This document shows, in pieces, positions 17,023-24,847 of a stretch of DNA of 33,154 nt (positions are counted from its first letter, which is position 1; each line of letters opens with the position of its first letter). This DNA comes from JABMRW01 sp964396965 (GTDB taxonomy: Bacteria > Chloroflexota > Dehalococcoidia > Dehalococcoidales > BS750m-G39). Location of the stretch: NCBI GenBank assembly GCA_964396965.1, contig CAYNGD010000020.1:1-33154 (forward strand). The letters run 5' to 3'. The notes under the pieces were generated by a model that was given only the letters and a program-made list of their open reading frames with translations, did no database searches and was not told the DNA's origin. Both the position numbers and the translations under genes were made by a program.

Positions 17023-17828
17023 ATAACGTAATAGTATAATACCACGCCGGCAAAGACAACGCTGTCTATCCGGTCCAGGGCGCCGCCGTGGCCGGGGAGC
17101 AGCCGGCCCGAGTCCTTGACCCCCATGTTGCGTTTGAGCAGTGATTCGACCAGGTCGCCGAGCTGGCCGAAGACGCTGATAACCAGGCCCAGGACTACCG
17201 CTGTCCCGTAGCCGATGGGCAGGCCGAGCGGCCAGGACAGGGTGAAGAGCAGGCTGATGATAACCGCCCCCAGAAGTCCGGCTATCGTGCCTTCCCAGGT
17301 CTTGCCCGGGCTGATGCTGGGGGCCAGCTTGTGCTTGCCCAGCGCCCGGCCGGCGAAGTAGGCGGCGGTGTCCGAGCCGAAGGTGGCAAAAAGAGCCAGG
17401 AATACCAGATTTCTGCCTGCTTCCTCTGTGCCAGGAAGTACAATACCTCTGAGGGCGACCAGGTGGCTGAGCAGCCAGCCGATATAGAGGATTCCGGCCA
17501 TGGTCCATCCCCAGCCCAGGAAGGCCCCCTCTTTCTTGGGGCTCAGCAGCAGCCAGAGCAGGGAGAGCACCACCGCCGAGGTCAAGAGCAGGGGCAGGGT
17601 TTGTCCATAGGGGCAGTAGGGGCTGATGATAAAGAGCGCCGTCCAGATAAGGCCGAACCAGATAATGGGCGCTGCCTTTATCCCTACTATTTTATAGAAC
17701 TCGTAGGCCGCCAGCAGCCCCCAGATAGTCACCAGGACGGTGAACCAGGGGATTGGCCGGGCGAACCAGACGGCGGCGACCAAGAGGGGGATACCCCACA
17801 GCCCGGTGATAACTCTCTTCTTTAGCAT
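17010..17828 (-). CDS. cdsA: Phosphatidate cytidylyltransferase
   Basis: CdsA makes CDP-diacylglycerol from phosphatidate and CTP at the inner membrane, feeding phospholipid synthesis. The 272-aa protein has about seven or eight hydrophobic segments. The signature lies at the C-terminus: SPGKTWEG (about 172-179) and then GDLVESLLKRNMGVKDSGRL followed by LPGHGGALDRIDS (about 248-260), with the metal-binding Asp residues of the family. It starts six bases after the uppS stop codon and runs 13 bases into dxr, fitting a tightly packed operon. Confidence 0.95.
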   Translation of the reverse strand: MLKKRVITGLWGIPLLVAAVWFARPIPWFTVLVTIWGLLAAYEFYKIVGIKAAPIIWFGLIWTALFIISPYCPYGQTLPLLLTSAVVLSLLWLLLSPKKEGAFLGWGWTMAGILYIGWLLSHLVALRGIVLPGTEEAGRNLVFLALFATFGSDTAAYFAGRALGKHKLAPSISPGKTWEGTIAGLLGAVIISLLFTLSWPLGLPIGYGTAVVLGLVISVFGQLGDLVESLLKRNMGVKDSGRLLPGHGGALDRIDSVVFAGVVLYYYVIWLL

Positions 17829-17834
17829 AATTAA

Positions 17835-18590
17835 CTATCGCCCGCCGAAGCGCCGCTGCCGCTGGCTGTAGGCGAGCAGGGCTTTATCAATCTCTTTCTG
17901 GTTAAAATCGGGCCAGAGGACATCGGTGAAGTAGTACTCGCTGTAGGCCGTCTGCCATATCAGGAAGTTGCTGACGCGTAGCTCGCCGCCGGTTCGGATG
18001 ACCAGGTCAACGTCGGGCAGGCCGGCGGTATATAAATAGCGGCTGAACATCTTTTCGTCGATTTTCTCCGCCGGGACGCCATCGGCGATGAGGCGACGGA
18101 CGGCATCAACAATCTCGGTGCGCCCCCCGTAGTTGAGGGCGATGTTGAAGTTGAGGCCGGTGTTGTTTCTGGTCAGGTCGAGGGCTTTCTTTATGGCGGC
18201 CTGCAGCCTGCGGGGGAACCGCTCCAGCCGGCCCAGGTGGCGGATTCTGATTCCCTGGCGGTGTAGCTCGAGGGCCTCCTCGTCTATACTCTCCTGCAAC
18301 AGACCGAGCAGGCCGTTAATCTCCTCTTTGGGGCGGTTCCAGTTTTCCGTGGAAAAACCGTAGAGGGTGAGGTATTTCACCTTCAGCCGGCTGAAATAGT
18401 TGATTACCGAGCGCATATTCTCCATACCCGCCCGGTGCCCCTCGAGGCGCGGCAGGTGGCGCTGCTCTGCCCAGCGGCCGTTGCCGTCCATGATGATAGC
18501 CACGTGTTCGGGCAGGCGGGTGAGTTTACCCTTTAGTGAACCGGATGACATCCTGACACTAATACTAGCTGAATAAAAGGGGTAGGGCAA
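17835..18590 (-). CDS. uppS: Undecaprenyl diphosphate synthase (cis-prenyltransferase)
   Basis: UppS extends farnesyl diphosphate with isopentenyl units to make the lipid carrier for cell-envelope sugars. Key patterns are HVAIIMDGNGRWA with the catalytic Asp, GHRAGMENMR, YGFSTENWNRP, NIALNYGGRTEIVDAVR and the late RTGGELRVSNFLIWQTAYSE. All substrate-binding residues I can recognise are present. The longest frame gives 251 aa. An internal ATG at 18551 (MSSGSLKGK) gives 238 aa and a more usual N-terminus, so the true start is uncertain. It follows frr by 19 or 58 bases accordingly. Confidence 0.95.
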   Translation of the reverse strand: MPYPFYSASISVRMSSGSLKGKLTRLPEHVAIIMDGNGRWAEQRHLPRLEGHRAGMENMRSVINYFSRLKVKYLTLYGFSTENWNRPKEEINGLLGLLQESIDEEALELHRQGIRIRHLGRLERFPRRLQAAIKKALDLTRNNTGLNFNIALNYGGRTEIVDAVRRLIADGVPAEKIDEKMFSRYLYTAGLPDVDLVIRTGGELRVSNFLIWQTAYSEYYFTDVLWPDFNQKEIDKALLAYSQRQRRFGGR

Positions 18591-18609
18591 GTCCCCGGCT
18601 AAAAGCCGG

Positions 18610-19167
18610 CTAGACCTCCATGAGCTCGGCCTGTTTGTTCTGGGCTATCTGCTCGATTTCGGTGACGAAGCCATCGGTGAGCTTCTGCAGCTGCTCCAGG
18701 GCGCGCTTGTGCTCGTCCTGCGATATCTCCTTGTTTTTCTCCATCTCCTTTAATTCACCCATCGCCTCGTGCCTGAGGTTGCGTACGGCTATCTTCCTCT
18801 CCTCCTCCCTCTTGCGCACTATCTTGGTCAGCTCTTGGCGGCGCTCTTCGCTTAAGGGGGGGATGCTCAGCCGGATCAGGTTACCGCTGGTGACCGGGTT
18901 CAGGCCCAGATCGGACTTGAGGATGGTCTTCTCTATATTGGGTATGCTGTTCCGGTCCCAGGGCTGGATGACGATGAGCCTGGCCTCGGGGGCGGAGATG
19001 GCGGCAATCTGGTTGAGGGGGGTGGGTACGCCGGCGTAGTCCACCTTGAGGTGTTCCACTAGGGCCGGCGAGGCGTGGCCGGTGCGGATGCCGGCCAGCT
19101 CTATCTTCAGGCCCTCGGCGGCGGCCTTCATCTTCTCCTCTATGTTCCATAGAGCCTGACTGACCAT
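18610..19167 (-). CDS. frr: Ribosome recycling factor
   Basis: RRF works with EF-G to split post-termination ribosomes. The 185-aa length is standard. The sequence begins with the helical EEKMKAAAEGLKIELAGIRTGHASPALVEHLKVDYAG region, continues with the beta domain around PTPLNQIAAISAPEARLIVIQPWD, has the IRLSIPPLSEERRQEL hinge region, and ends with the long helices of the L-shaped fold. The ATG lies one base after the pyrH stop codon, so it is coupled to pyrH, an arrangement common across bacteria. Confidence 0.97.
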   Translation of the reverse strand: MVSQALWNIEEKMKAAAEGLKIELAGIRTGHASPALVEHLKVDYAGVPTPLNQIAAISAPEARLIVIQPWDRNSIPNIEKTILKSDLGLNPVTSGNLIRLSIPPLSEERRQELTKIVRKREEERKIAVRNLRHEAMGELKEMEKNKEISQDEHKRALEQLQKLTDGFVTEIEQIAQNKQAELMEV

Positions 19168-19168
19168 T

Positions 19169-19903
19169 TTACCTCCCGCTGTCGACCAGGGTACCTATCT
19201 CCTCGCCGGCTACCGCCCGCTCCAGGCTCTGGGGGGCGTCGAGGTCAAAGACGATTATGGGCAGCCGGTTCTCCAGGCAGAGGGAGAGGGCGGTGGCGTC
19301 CATTACCTCCAGGCGCAGGTTAAGCACCTCGAGGTGGCTGAGCTTATCGAATTTCTTGGCGCTGGGGTTCTTGCGGGGGTCGGCGCTGTAGATGCCGTCG
19401 ACATTGTTCTTGGTCATGAGCAGCACCTCGGCCTCAATCTCGATAGCCCGCAGCGCCGAGGCGGTGTCGGTGGTCATATAGGGGTTGCCGGTGCCCCCGG
19501 CGAAGATAACCGCCCGGCCTTTCTCCAGGTGACGGATGGCCCGGCGCCGGATATAGGGCTCGGCTACCTCCTGAATGCCTATGGCCGACTGAGTCCGGGT
19601 GGTCACCCCTTCTTTCTCCAGGGAATCCTGTAGAGCCAGGGCGTTGATGACCGTGGCCAGCATCCCGGCGTAGTCGGCGGTGACCCGGTCCATACCCTTG
19701 GCCTCCGCCCTGGCCCCCCGCCAGATGTTGCCGCCGCCGACGACGATACCGAAGCCCACCCCCATCGCCATCGCCCGCTTAATCTGCCTGGCTACCCTGG
19801 CCACGGTAGCCGGGTCGATGCCGTAAGGGGCCTGGCCACTGAAGGCCTCGCCGCTCAGCTTAAGCAGGACGCGCTTGTATTTGGCAGTCCTTGCCTTGGT
19901 CAT
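19169..19903 (-). CDS. pyrH: UMP kinase
   Basis: PyrH phosphorylates UMP to UDP in pyrimidine nucleotide synthesis and is a hexameric amino-acid-kinase-fold enzyme. The protein from ATG 19903 is 244 aa, the usual size, and starts MTKARTAKYKRVLLKLSGEAF. Other marks are GIVVGGGNIWRG, ADYAGMLATVINALALQD, FAGGTGNPYMTTDTASALRA and TKNNVDGIYSADPRKNP. A longer open frame extends upstream to 20089, but that extension is tsf sequence read out of frame. ATG 19903 shares one base with the tsf stop (TAATG), supporting it as the real start. Confidence 0.97.
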   Translation of the reverse strand: MTKARTAKYKRVLLKLSGEAFSGQAPYGIDPATVARVARQIKRAMAMGVGFGIVVGGGNIWRGARAEAKGMDRVTADYAGMLATVINALALQDSLEKEGVTTRTQSAIGIQEVAEPYIRRRAIRHLEKGRAVIFAGGTGNPYMTTDTASALRAIEIEAEVLLMTKNNVDGIYSADPRKNPSAKKFDKLSHLEVLNLRLEVMDATALSLCLENRLPIIVFDLDAPQSLERAVAGEEIGTLVDSGR

Positions 19904-20409
19904 TACTGTTCGCCCAGTTCGAATCGGCTGAACCGGCCTACCTTGATGTTCTCCCCCGTCCTGGCGATAACATCGGCAATTGTCTCTTTTATCGTCCTGT
20001 CCGGCTGCTTGATGTCGGCCTGGAGCATGAGGCAGACGTCCTGGGGTTCCCCCCCGATTTCCGGGGTGTAGTCGTCCTCGGTGATGCACTTCGGGTTCAT
20101 GGCGGCTATCTGCATGGCCAGGTGGTGGGCCAGCTGCCTGAACTCGTCGGTGCGGACGACGAAGTCGGTCTCGCAGTTGAGCTCAATCATGGCGCCCACC
20201 CGGCCGCCGGTGTGGATATAGGTCTCGATTAGGCCCTCGACCGCTTTGCGCTCCGCCTTTTTGGCCGCCTTGAACAGACTCTGCTGTTTTAAAACCTCGA
20301 GGGCTTTCTCGGTATCTCCTTCACATTCAATGAGGGCCTTGCGGCACTGCATGATTCCGGCGCCGGACTGGTCTCTCAGCTCCTTGACCATGGCTGCGGT
20401 GATTTTCAA
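19903..20409 (-). CDS. tsf: Elongation factor Ts, short form
   Basis: EF-Ts recycles EF-Tu by GDP exchange. At 168 aa it is much shorter than the ~280-aa enterobacterial protein and has a single core half, as in other short-form lineages. The N-terminal module VKELRDQSGAGIMQCRKAL and the exchange-critical core around the ELNCETDFVVRTDEF motif (about 73-87) are intact. The start is TTG, overlapping the rpsB stop codon (TTGA at 20406-20409), so synthesis depends on rpsB translation. It is the second gene of the operon. Confidence 0.95.
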   Translation of the reverse strand: MKITAAMVKELRDQSGAGIMQCRKALIECEGDTEKALEVLKQQSLFKAAKKAERKAVEGLIETYIHTGGRVGAMIELNCETDFVVRTDEFRQLAHHLAMQIAAMNPKCITEDDYTPEIGGEPQDVCLMLQADIKQPDRTIKETIADVIARTGENIKVGRFSRFELGEQ

Positions 20410-21194
20410 GCTTCGGCCTCCTTAGCTTCGTCGTCGGGGGTGAAGATAAGCGGTTCGCCGATTTCCATCCCCTCCGGAAGCTGGGCCCCCCCGGCGGTAG
20501 CCGCCACCTGGCCGGTCTTGCCCTCGAGGACGGCATCGGCGATTTTGCTGCATATCAGCTTGATGGCCCTGATGGCGTCGTCGTTGGCGGGGATGGGGTA
20601 GTCGATGTCAGCCGGGTTGCAGTTGGTATCGACGATGGCTACCACCGGAATGCCCACCCGCCTGGCCTCGGCCAGGGCAATTTTTTCCTTGGTGGGGTCA
20701 ACGATAAAGAGGGCATCGGGCAGGCTGGTCATCTCCTTGAAGCCGCCCATATGCCGGTTAAGGCGCTGGATTTCCTCCCCCAGCTTCATCGCCTCCTTTT
20801 TGGGCAGGCGCTCGAAGTCCCCCCTGGACTGCTGGTCTTCCAGGCGGACCAGGTAGTCGATGCGGGCCTGGATGGTGGCGAAGTTGGTCAACACCCCGCC
20901 CAGCCAGCGCTGGTTGACGTAGAACATGCCGCAGCGCTGCGCCTCCTGCTCTATCGCCTCTTGGGCCTGCTTTTTGGTGCCGACGAAGAGAACGGAGCCG
21001 CCCTCGGCGGCTACCTGCTGGATGAACTGGCAGGCCTTGTCCAGCAGGGCGGTGGTCTGTTCCAGGTCGATGATATGAATGCCGTTGCGCTTGGTGAAGA
21101 TGTATTTCTTCATCGCTGGGTGCCAGCGGCTGGTCTGGTGCCCGAAGTGGGCGCCGGCTTCTAAAAGCTCCTTGATAGTAGTGGTCTCCGGCAA
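20406..21194 (-). CDS. rpsB: 30S ribosomal protein S2
   Basis: Ribosomal protein uS2 of the small subunit, 262 aa. Characteristic blocks are LLEAGAHFGHQTSRWHPAMK, YIFTKRNGIHIIDLEQT, FVGTKKQAQEAIEQEA, YVNQRWLGGVLTNF and the C-terminal DTNCNPADIDYPIPANDDAIRAI. It has a longer acidic tail than the minimal protein. The start is TTG at 21194 with AAAGGGG about ten bases upstream. It is the first gene of the long minus-strand operon that runs to proS. Confidence 0.97.
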   Translation of the reverse strand: MPETTTIKELLEAGAHFGHQTSRWHPAMKKYIFTKRNGIHIIDLEQTTALLDKACQFIQQVAAEGGSVLFVGTKKQAQEAIEQEAQRCGMFYVNQRWLGGVLTNFATIQARIDYLVRLEDQQSRGDFERLPKKEAMKLGEEIQRLNRHMGGFKEMTSLPDALFIVDPTKEKIALAEARRVGIPVVAIVDTNCNPADIDYPIPANDDAIRAIKLICSKIADAVLEGKTGQVAATAGGAQLPEGMEIGEPLIFTPDDEAKEAEA

Positions 21195-21240
21195 GCTTTT
21201 AACCCCTTTCCTAGTTGTCTAGATTAATAGTCAGTTTAAC

Positions 21241-21270
21241 AGTATAGCATAATGGCTGGTAAAGCAACAA
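21241..21270 (-). promoter_or_regulatory. Promoter of the rpsB-to-proS operon
   Basis: On the minus strand TTGTTG (21265-21270), an 18-base spacer and TATACT (21241-21246) form a sigma-70-type promoter about 45 bases before the rpsB TTG. It lies back to back with the plus-strand promoter at 21290-21318. Confidence 0.55.
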
Positions 21271-21289
21271 TACAACCCTTTTATCCGCG

Positions 21290-21318
21290 TTGCTAAAAAA
21301 CCGCTAAAGCCTTATTAT
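21290..21318 (+). promoter_or_regulatory. Promoter of the 110-aa gene, divergent from rpsB
   Basis: TTGCTA (21290-21295), a 17-base spacer and TATTAT (21313-21318). The predicted start of transcription is near 21325, only about seven bases before the ATG at 21332, with no Shine-Dalgarno. Confidence 0.5.
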
Positions 21319-21331
21319 TAAGGTTAGACCG

Positions 21332-21664
21332 ATGCAGATCAGGAAGAAATACAACAACCTGCAGCCCCAGCTGCTTTATGACGAGGTCAGGGACTTTGTT
21401 CTGAAGCAGGGGGTCGTTGCCGGCGAGGCCAAGCTGGAGACCTACTCCTCACCCGATGACTCGTCATCATTTATCTTCCGGGGCACGCTGACCTTCAACG
21501 TTGCGGGCAAAGAGTGCCTCCGGGCTCATGTCGTTGGCTCGGACCGCGGTGAGACCAAGCTGATGCTTGACATCAACGAGCAGCTCTTCCCCAAGGAGAA
21601 GGTCACGGCCCTGCAGGCAGACCTGGAGTTCATCTTCGGCTCCTACGAGGCCAAGTCTCGCTGA
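21332..21664 (+). CDS. Hypothetical protein, 110 aa
   Basis: I do not recognise a family. The protein is small, soluble and mixed alpha/beta, with alternating strands such as SSFIFRGTLTFNVAG and KLMLDINEQLF, no cysteine pairs, no signal peptide and no membrane helix. Codon use matches the neighbouring GC-rich housekeeping genes. It has its own promoter, divergent from rpsB, and sits 72 bases before smpB on the same strand. The position between two translation loci makes a ribosome-related role possible, but nothing in the sequence proves it. Confidence 0.75.
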   Translation: MQIRKKYNNLQPQLLYDEVRDFVLKQGVVAGEAKLETYSSPDDSSSFIFRGTLTFNVAGKECLRAHVVGSDRGETKLMLDINEQLFPKEKVTALQADLEFIFGSYEAKSR

Positions 21665-21724
21665 CGTCTTGATTCTCCTTCTTTCTTTAGTTTCCCCTCT
21701 TTTTTAGCCGGACCGGGGCTGTGA

Positions 21725-21730
21725 TATAAT
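21725..21730 (+). promoter_or_regulatory. smpB -10 box, predicted leaderless start
   Basis: A perfect TATAAT, as TGATATAAT, ends six bases before GTG 21737. Transcription would therefore begin at the start codon itself. The -35 region (around 21702-21709) is weak, so the promoter leans on the -10 element. Confidence 0.6.
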
Positions 21731-21736
21731 TTAACT

Positions 21737-22189
21737 GTGGCTATCAAGACGGTGGCGACCAACCGCAAGGCATACCACAACTACCATATCGGCGAGAGCG
21801 TGGAGGCCGGCATTGCCCTTACCGGCACCGAGATAAAATCGGTCAGGGAGGGCAAGGTAAGCCTGGCTGATGCCTATGTCCGGCCCGAGAATGGGGAGCT
21901 GTGGCTGCTGAACGCTCACATCGCCCGCTACGACGCCGGTAGCTATATGAGCCACCAGCCCACCCGGCCCCGCAAGCTGCTGCTGCACCGCAAGCAGATT
22001 GACAGCTTGGCGGGCAAGGTGCAGGAGAGGGGCTTTACTTTGCTGCCCCTCCGGCTGTATATTAAAGATAGCCTGGCTAAGGTTGAGGTGGCCCTGGGCC
22101 GGGGTAAAAGGCAGTACGATAAGCGGGCGGCCATTGCCCGTCATGATAGCGATAGGGAGATTGAGCGGGCGATAAAGAGAGTAAGATAG
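21737..22189 (+). CDS. smpB: SsrA-binding protein SmpB
   Basis: SmpB binds tmRNA and delivers it to stalled ribosomes for trans-translation. The 150-aa product has the family core: NRKAYHNYHIGESVEAGIALTGTEIKSVREGK, the NAHIARYDAGSY strand, RPRKLLLHRKQI, and a basic C-terminal tail (YDKRAAIARHDSDREIERAIKR) that enters the decoding site. Start is GTG placed six bases after a TATAAT box, with no Shine-Dalgarno, so the mRNA is expected to be leaderless. The RNA partner ssrA begins 28 bases downstream on the same strand. Confidence 0.97.
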   Translation: MAIKTVATNRKAYHNYHIGESVEAGIALTGTEIKSVREGKVSLADAYVRPENGELWLLNAHIARYDAGSYMSHQPTRPRKLLLHRKQIDSLAGKVQERGFTLLPLRLYIKDSLAKVEVALGRGKRQYDKRAAIARHDSDREIERAIKRVR

Positions 22190-22217
22190 CCCGTTTGGAC
22201 CTTAACAACTTAAACAG

Positions 22218-22573
22218 GGGGACGCGTGGATTCGACAGGGGAAGTAGGCTACAGGATTGCAGGCTGAGGTGCCGCTAACCTCATAAAACCGGCGGCAAAA
22301 AATAACTGGCGAACCTGAATTCGCTTACGCCGCCTAGTTTAATATAGGTGGCACGTCCGCCCTACCTGTCCTCAACGGGTCGGGACCGGGCGACGTTGAG
22401 TTGAGGTGCCACCGCCCTGACGTTGATGGGGGTGGTGAAAGAGCTATCGACTGGCCTGGCTAGACTCGGTCAGCTGAGGCTGGCCCGGCGAGATTAAAGT
22501 GCTGACTAAGCCTGTAGCATATCCTGGGCAGCTTCTCTTGGACGGGGAGTTCGACTCTCCCCCGTCTCCACCA
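22218..22573 (+). ncRNA. ssrA: Transfer-messenger RNA
   Basis: tmRNA rescues stalled ribosomes and tags their products for proteolysis. The 5' end GGGGACG pairs with CGTCTCC at 22563-22569, the CCA end is encoded (22571-22573), and the T arm GGGAG-TTCGACT-CTCCC lies near 22545-22561. The conserved GTGGATTCGACAGGG follows the 5' end. The tag reading frame ends in codons for E-F-A-Y-A-A and a TAG at 22335-22337. A GCA that could be the resume codon (22295-22297) is one base out of frame with that ending because of a six-A run at 22297-22302. Either the run should have five A or a different resume codon is used. The boundaries are good to a base or two. Confidence 0.95.
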
Positions 22574-22582
22574 TAACAGTAC

Positions 22583-22616
22583 TAGAGCCGGTTTTACCAA
22601 CTGGCTCTATTTTTTT
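22583..22616 (+). terminator. Intrinsic terminator after ssrA
   Basis: TAGAGCCGGTT and AACTGGCTCTA form an 11-bp stem with one G-U pair and a TTACC loop, followed by a run of seven T (22610-22616). It sits ten bases after the tmRNA 3' end. Confidence 0.9.
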
Positions 22617-22824
22617 ACCATTGTTGGCACAGAATACAATTATCTTATTATCAGCCTGGTTTTCCAGAGAGTTGAATATTGACCTGCCCCCCGGCTCGGC
22701 TGTTAGCCTTTAGGTCACAGGACTGAAGAGCTTTCATTGATGATGCATATTGAACAATCTGACGTTTTAGTATATTGCGTGAAGCCTTAAACGGCCGCTG
22801 AACAATCTGGACATTTGTGCAGGC
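22617..22824. other. Intergenic region with no gene seen
   Basis: About 200 AT-rich bases separate the tmRNA terminator from the end of the MFS gene read toward it. The only pattern noticed is TGAACAATCTG occurring twice (near 22752 and 22799). No open frame or promoter stands out. Confidence 0.4.
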
Positions 22825-24075
22825 TCAGCTTTTTTCAATCGGTGTTAAAAGTACAGCTAATATAAGACCGACAACGGCCGTAGCAGCACAGACTATAAAA
22901 GCCAACTGATAAGTATTGGTCATATCAAATATATAGCCAGCGATAAGCGGACCAATTGCGGCTCCAAATGTAAAGCCAAGAAGATTAATGAATCCAAGAA
23001 TCAAACCATGTGAACTCAACCCAAACAGCTCTGCTACTAAGGGTGACTCTGAAGTAGCACACCCACCAAAAGCAAAGCCAAATATAACAGCGAACAGGTA
23101 CAGAGCCCACACCTCTTTGGCTGGCACCAGCCAGAACAGAGCTGCCGCCATCAGAGTAAAGCCTATGATAAAGGCCTGCCTATTACCAATTCTATCAGCA
23201 ACGCTGCCAAGCGCAACCCTGCCTACAATACTTAGCCCGCCAATTGTAGCCAAAATGTTAGCAGCACTAATAGACGAAACCCCTAACTCGATTGCATGAA
23301 GCACAATATGCGCTATTATGGTATACACACAAAATCCAAAACAGAAAAACATACCAGAAACGAGCCATAACTGTTTGGTATTAACCGCCTCCCCGAGGGA
23401 AAGAGAGTGAGTCTCCAATATGAACTCTTGCTTTTCCCCTTCATTTTCACCATAGGGCCTTTGCCCTACCTGCGTTGGGTCACGTCTTAAAAGCTGGGCA
23501 AGAAGAATAACAACTACAAGGACTATGCTGCCCACTATGATGTAAGATATTCGCCAGCCATAAGCGGAGATTAGCCGACTAGCCACTGGTGGCGCAATTA
23601 ATGTGCCTACGCTTAGACCAGTCAGGACAATTCCGGTCATCAAGTTCCGCCTCTTTACGAACCACCTGACTGCCGTTGACGCTATCGGAACCCAGGAACT
23701 ACCCACCCCAGCGCCTATTATCACCCCGTAGAACAGATATAGTTGCCAGACGGTACTAATCTGTGACATAAGCAAATAACCTAGGCCTAAGAGGAATCCG
23801 CAAATTGTCAACACCACCCGGGGGCCAAACCTATCGGTGAATCTCCCCATGATAACACCGAGTAGACCTTGCATAATCCAGGAAAGTGAGTAGCCGCCTG
23901 AGGTCATTGTTCTGGTCCAGCCAAAATCGGTTAGCATTGGTTCAAAGAAAACACCAAATGAATTATATGCACCGAACACCACCACCATAATGAGGAGGGC
24001 AGTTCCAACCACGATATAGCCGTAGAAAAATCGCGTTTTAGTCTCAGGGGATTGCGGAACTCGTTGGATGGGCAT
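22825..24075 (-). CDS. MFS transporter, monocarboxylate/oxalate-formate type
   Basis: This 416-aa protein has twelve predicted membrane segments in two six-helix halves with a hydrophilic central loop (about 207-240). The first half carries the MFS loop motif as GRFTDRFGPR (about 77-86), echoed in the second half by VADRIGNRQ. The FYGYIVV...FGVFFEPML opening and the W-T-R segment are typical of the monocarboxylate/oxalate:formate-antiporter branch, so a small organic acid is the likeliest substrate. That is inferred from family resemblance only. The gene stands alone. Base composition is lower in GC than the housekeeping operon, in line with the rest of this accessory stretch. Confidence 0.88.
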   Translation of the reverse strand: MPIQRVPQSPETKTRFFYGYIVVGTALLIMVVVFGAYNSFGVFFEPMLTDFGWTRTMTSGGYSLSWIMQGLLGVIMGRFTDRFGPRVVLTICGFLLGLGYLLMSQISTVWQLYLFYGVIIGAGVGSSWVPIASTAVRWFVKRRNLMTGIVLTGLSVGTLIAPPVASRLISAYGWRISYIIVGSIVLVVVILLAQLLRRDPTQVGQRPYGENEGEKQEFILETHSLSLGEAVNTKQLWLVSGMFFCFGFCVYTIIAHIVLHAIELGVSSISAANILATIGGLSIVGRVALGSVADRIGNRQAFIIGFTLMAAALFWLVPAKEVWALYLFAVIFGFAFGGCATSESPLVAELFGLSSHGLILGFINLLGFTFGAAIGPLIAGYIFDMTNTYQLAFIVCAATAVVGLILAVLLTPIEKS

Positions 24076-24202
24076 TATATACCTAATTTTATATAATTTA
24101 TCCTAGAAACTGTTTATGGAGTGAATATTTTGTTATCGAAATACAATTATCGCAAAGATAAACGCAGCATTGAAAAGTGAACCTAGCCCTAAAAGTGAGA
24201 CG

Positions 24203-24352
24203 CTACTTGGGTGGTGATATGTCTTTGAGTTTTTCTGAAGCTGGCTCACCACCAATGCCACAGTGCGTTTTAAGAATTTCATAAACGATTACTTCTACAG
24301 CGTGTTCTGGGACACCCAAATCCACCATGACGTTTGTTATACCCCGTATCAT
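24203..24352 (-). CDS. Small ORF, 49 aa, unknown
   Basis: The frame begins MIRGITNVMVDLGVPEHAVE, continues through VIVYEILKTHCGIGGEP and ends ASEKLKDISPPK. The composition is protein-like, with a helix-rich centre, rather than low-complexity. An in-frame TAA lies three codons before the ATG, so the frame cannot be longer. GGGGAGGG ends about 14 bases before the ATG, a rather distant ribosome site. A second ATG at 24328 is an alternative start. It follows the MFS gene's promoter side on the same strand. I do not recognise the family with confidence. Confidence 0.45.
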   Translation of the reverse strand: MIRGITNVMVDLGVPEHAVEVIVYEILKTHCGIGGEPASEKLKDISPPK

Positions 24353-24658
24353 AGTTTTTTACTTTACCCTCCCCAACGCCCTCCCAGAAATCTACTTGAA
24401 CAATGGGCATTTTCCCCACCCCTTCAGTTAAATTTTCCATTTGAGCTTAATGTTAAGTATAGCCATATCAAGTGGAAAAGTCATCTTTGATGATTAATTA
24501 TTTTCCTTCTTTTTTCTGAAAACATCAGCATGATTGAACTGAGCATTTTTCATCGTATATTTCGGCCTGTAGCTAGGTCAGCAGCATTATTGAAATTGCA
24601 ACTACTGCTTTTATTGTCTGGCATGCATGGAGATGGCGCCAACCTATTGGAGGATAAT
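24353..24658. other. Intergenic, AT-rich, nothing clear
   Basis: About 300 bases between the 49-aa small ORF and the short DUF4386-like fragment. The open frames present are short and lack ribosome sites. No convincing hairpin or promoter was found. Confidence 0.35.
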
Positions 24659-24790
24659 ATGGAAAAACTATCACAGCGGCAAGTTGTAACAATCTTGAGA
24701 GTACTCTATCCGATTTGGATGCTATTTGGAATCTTTAGCATCATGTATGTTCTTTCTACTTTAATTGTGCTAGGTGATGCTGCAACTTGA
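24659..24790 (+). pseudogene. N-terminal remnant of a DUF4386-like membrane protein (or 43-aa small protein)
   Basis: From ATG 24659, preceded by GGAGG at 24649-24653, the frame encodes 43 aa beginning MEKLSQRQVVTILRVLYPIW, with one membrane helix. The run ILRVLYPIW...VLSTLIVLGDAAT resembles the N-terminus of DUF4386 proteins, which normally continue through further helices past a GDA-A-T-A-N-N stretch. Here TGA follows directly after GDAAT, so this is most simply a truncated gene. A functional one-helix protein cannot be excluded, because the ribosome site and start are intact. Confidence 0.45.
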
Positions 24791-24847
24791 AGCTGTTAAT
24801 AAGAACTATGACTTTGCTTAAGCCCGAGCGGCCTGCTGGATGGAAAC

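Noticed and set aside
15871..17508. 545-aa fusion frame covering part of dxr and reverse-frame cdsA sequence
   Set aside because: The first part is cdsA in the wrong frame and the end runs through the noisy gap sequence. Only the part from ATG 17022 is dxr.
19904..20089. 62-residue N-terminal extension of PyrH
   Set aside because: It is tsf sequence read in another frame. The ATG overlapping the tsf stop gives the standard PyrH length and N-terminus.
24263..24490. 75-codon plus-strand open frame
   Set aside because: It opens without a ribosome site, has irregular composition and lies opposite the more protein-like 49-aa minus-strand frame.
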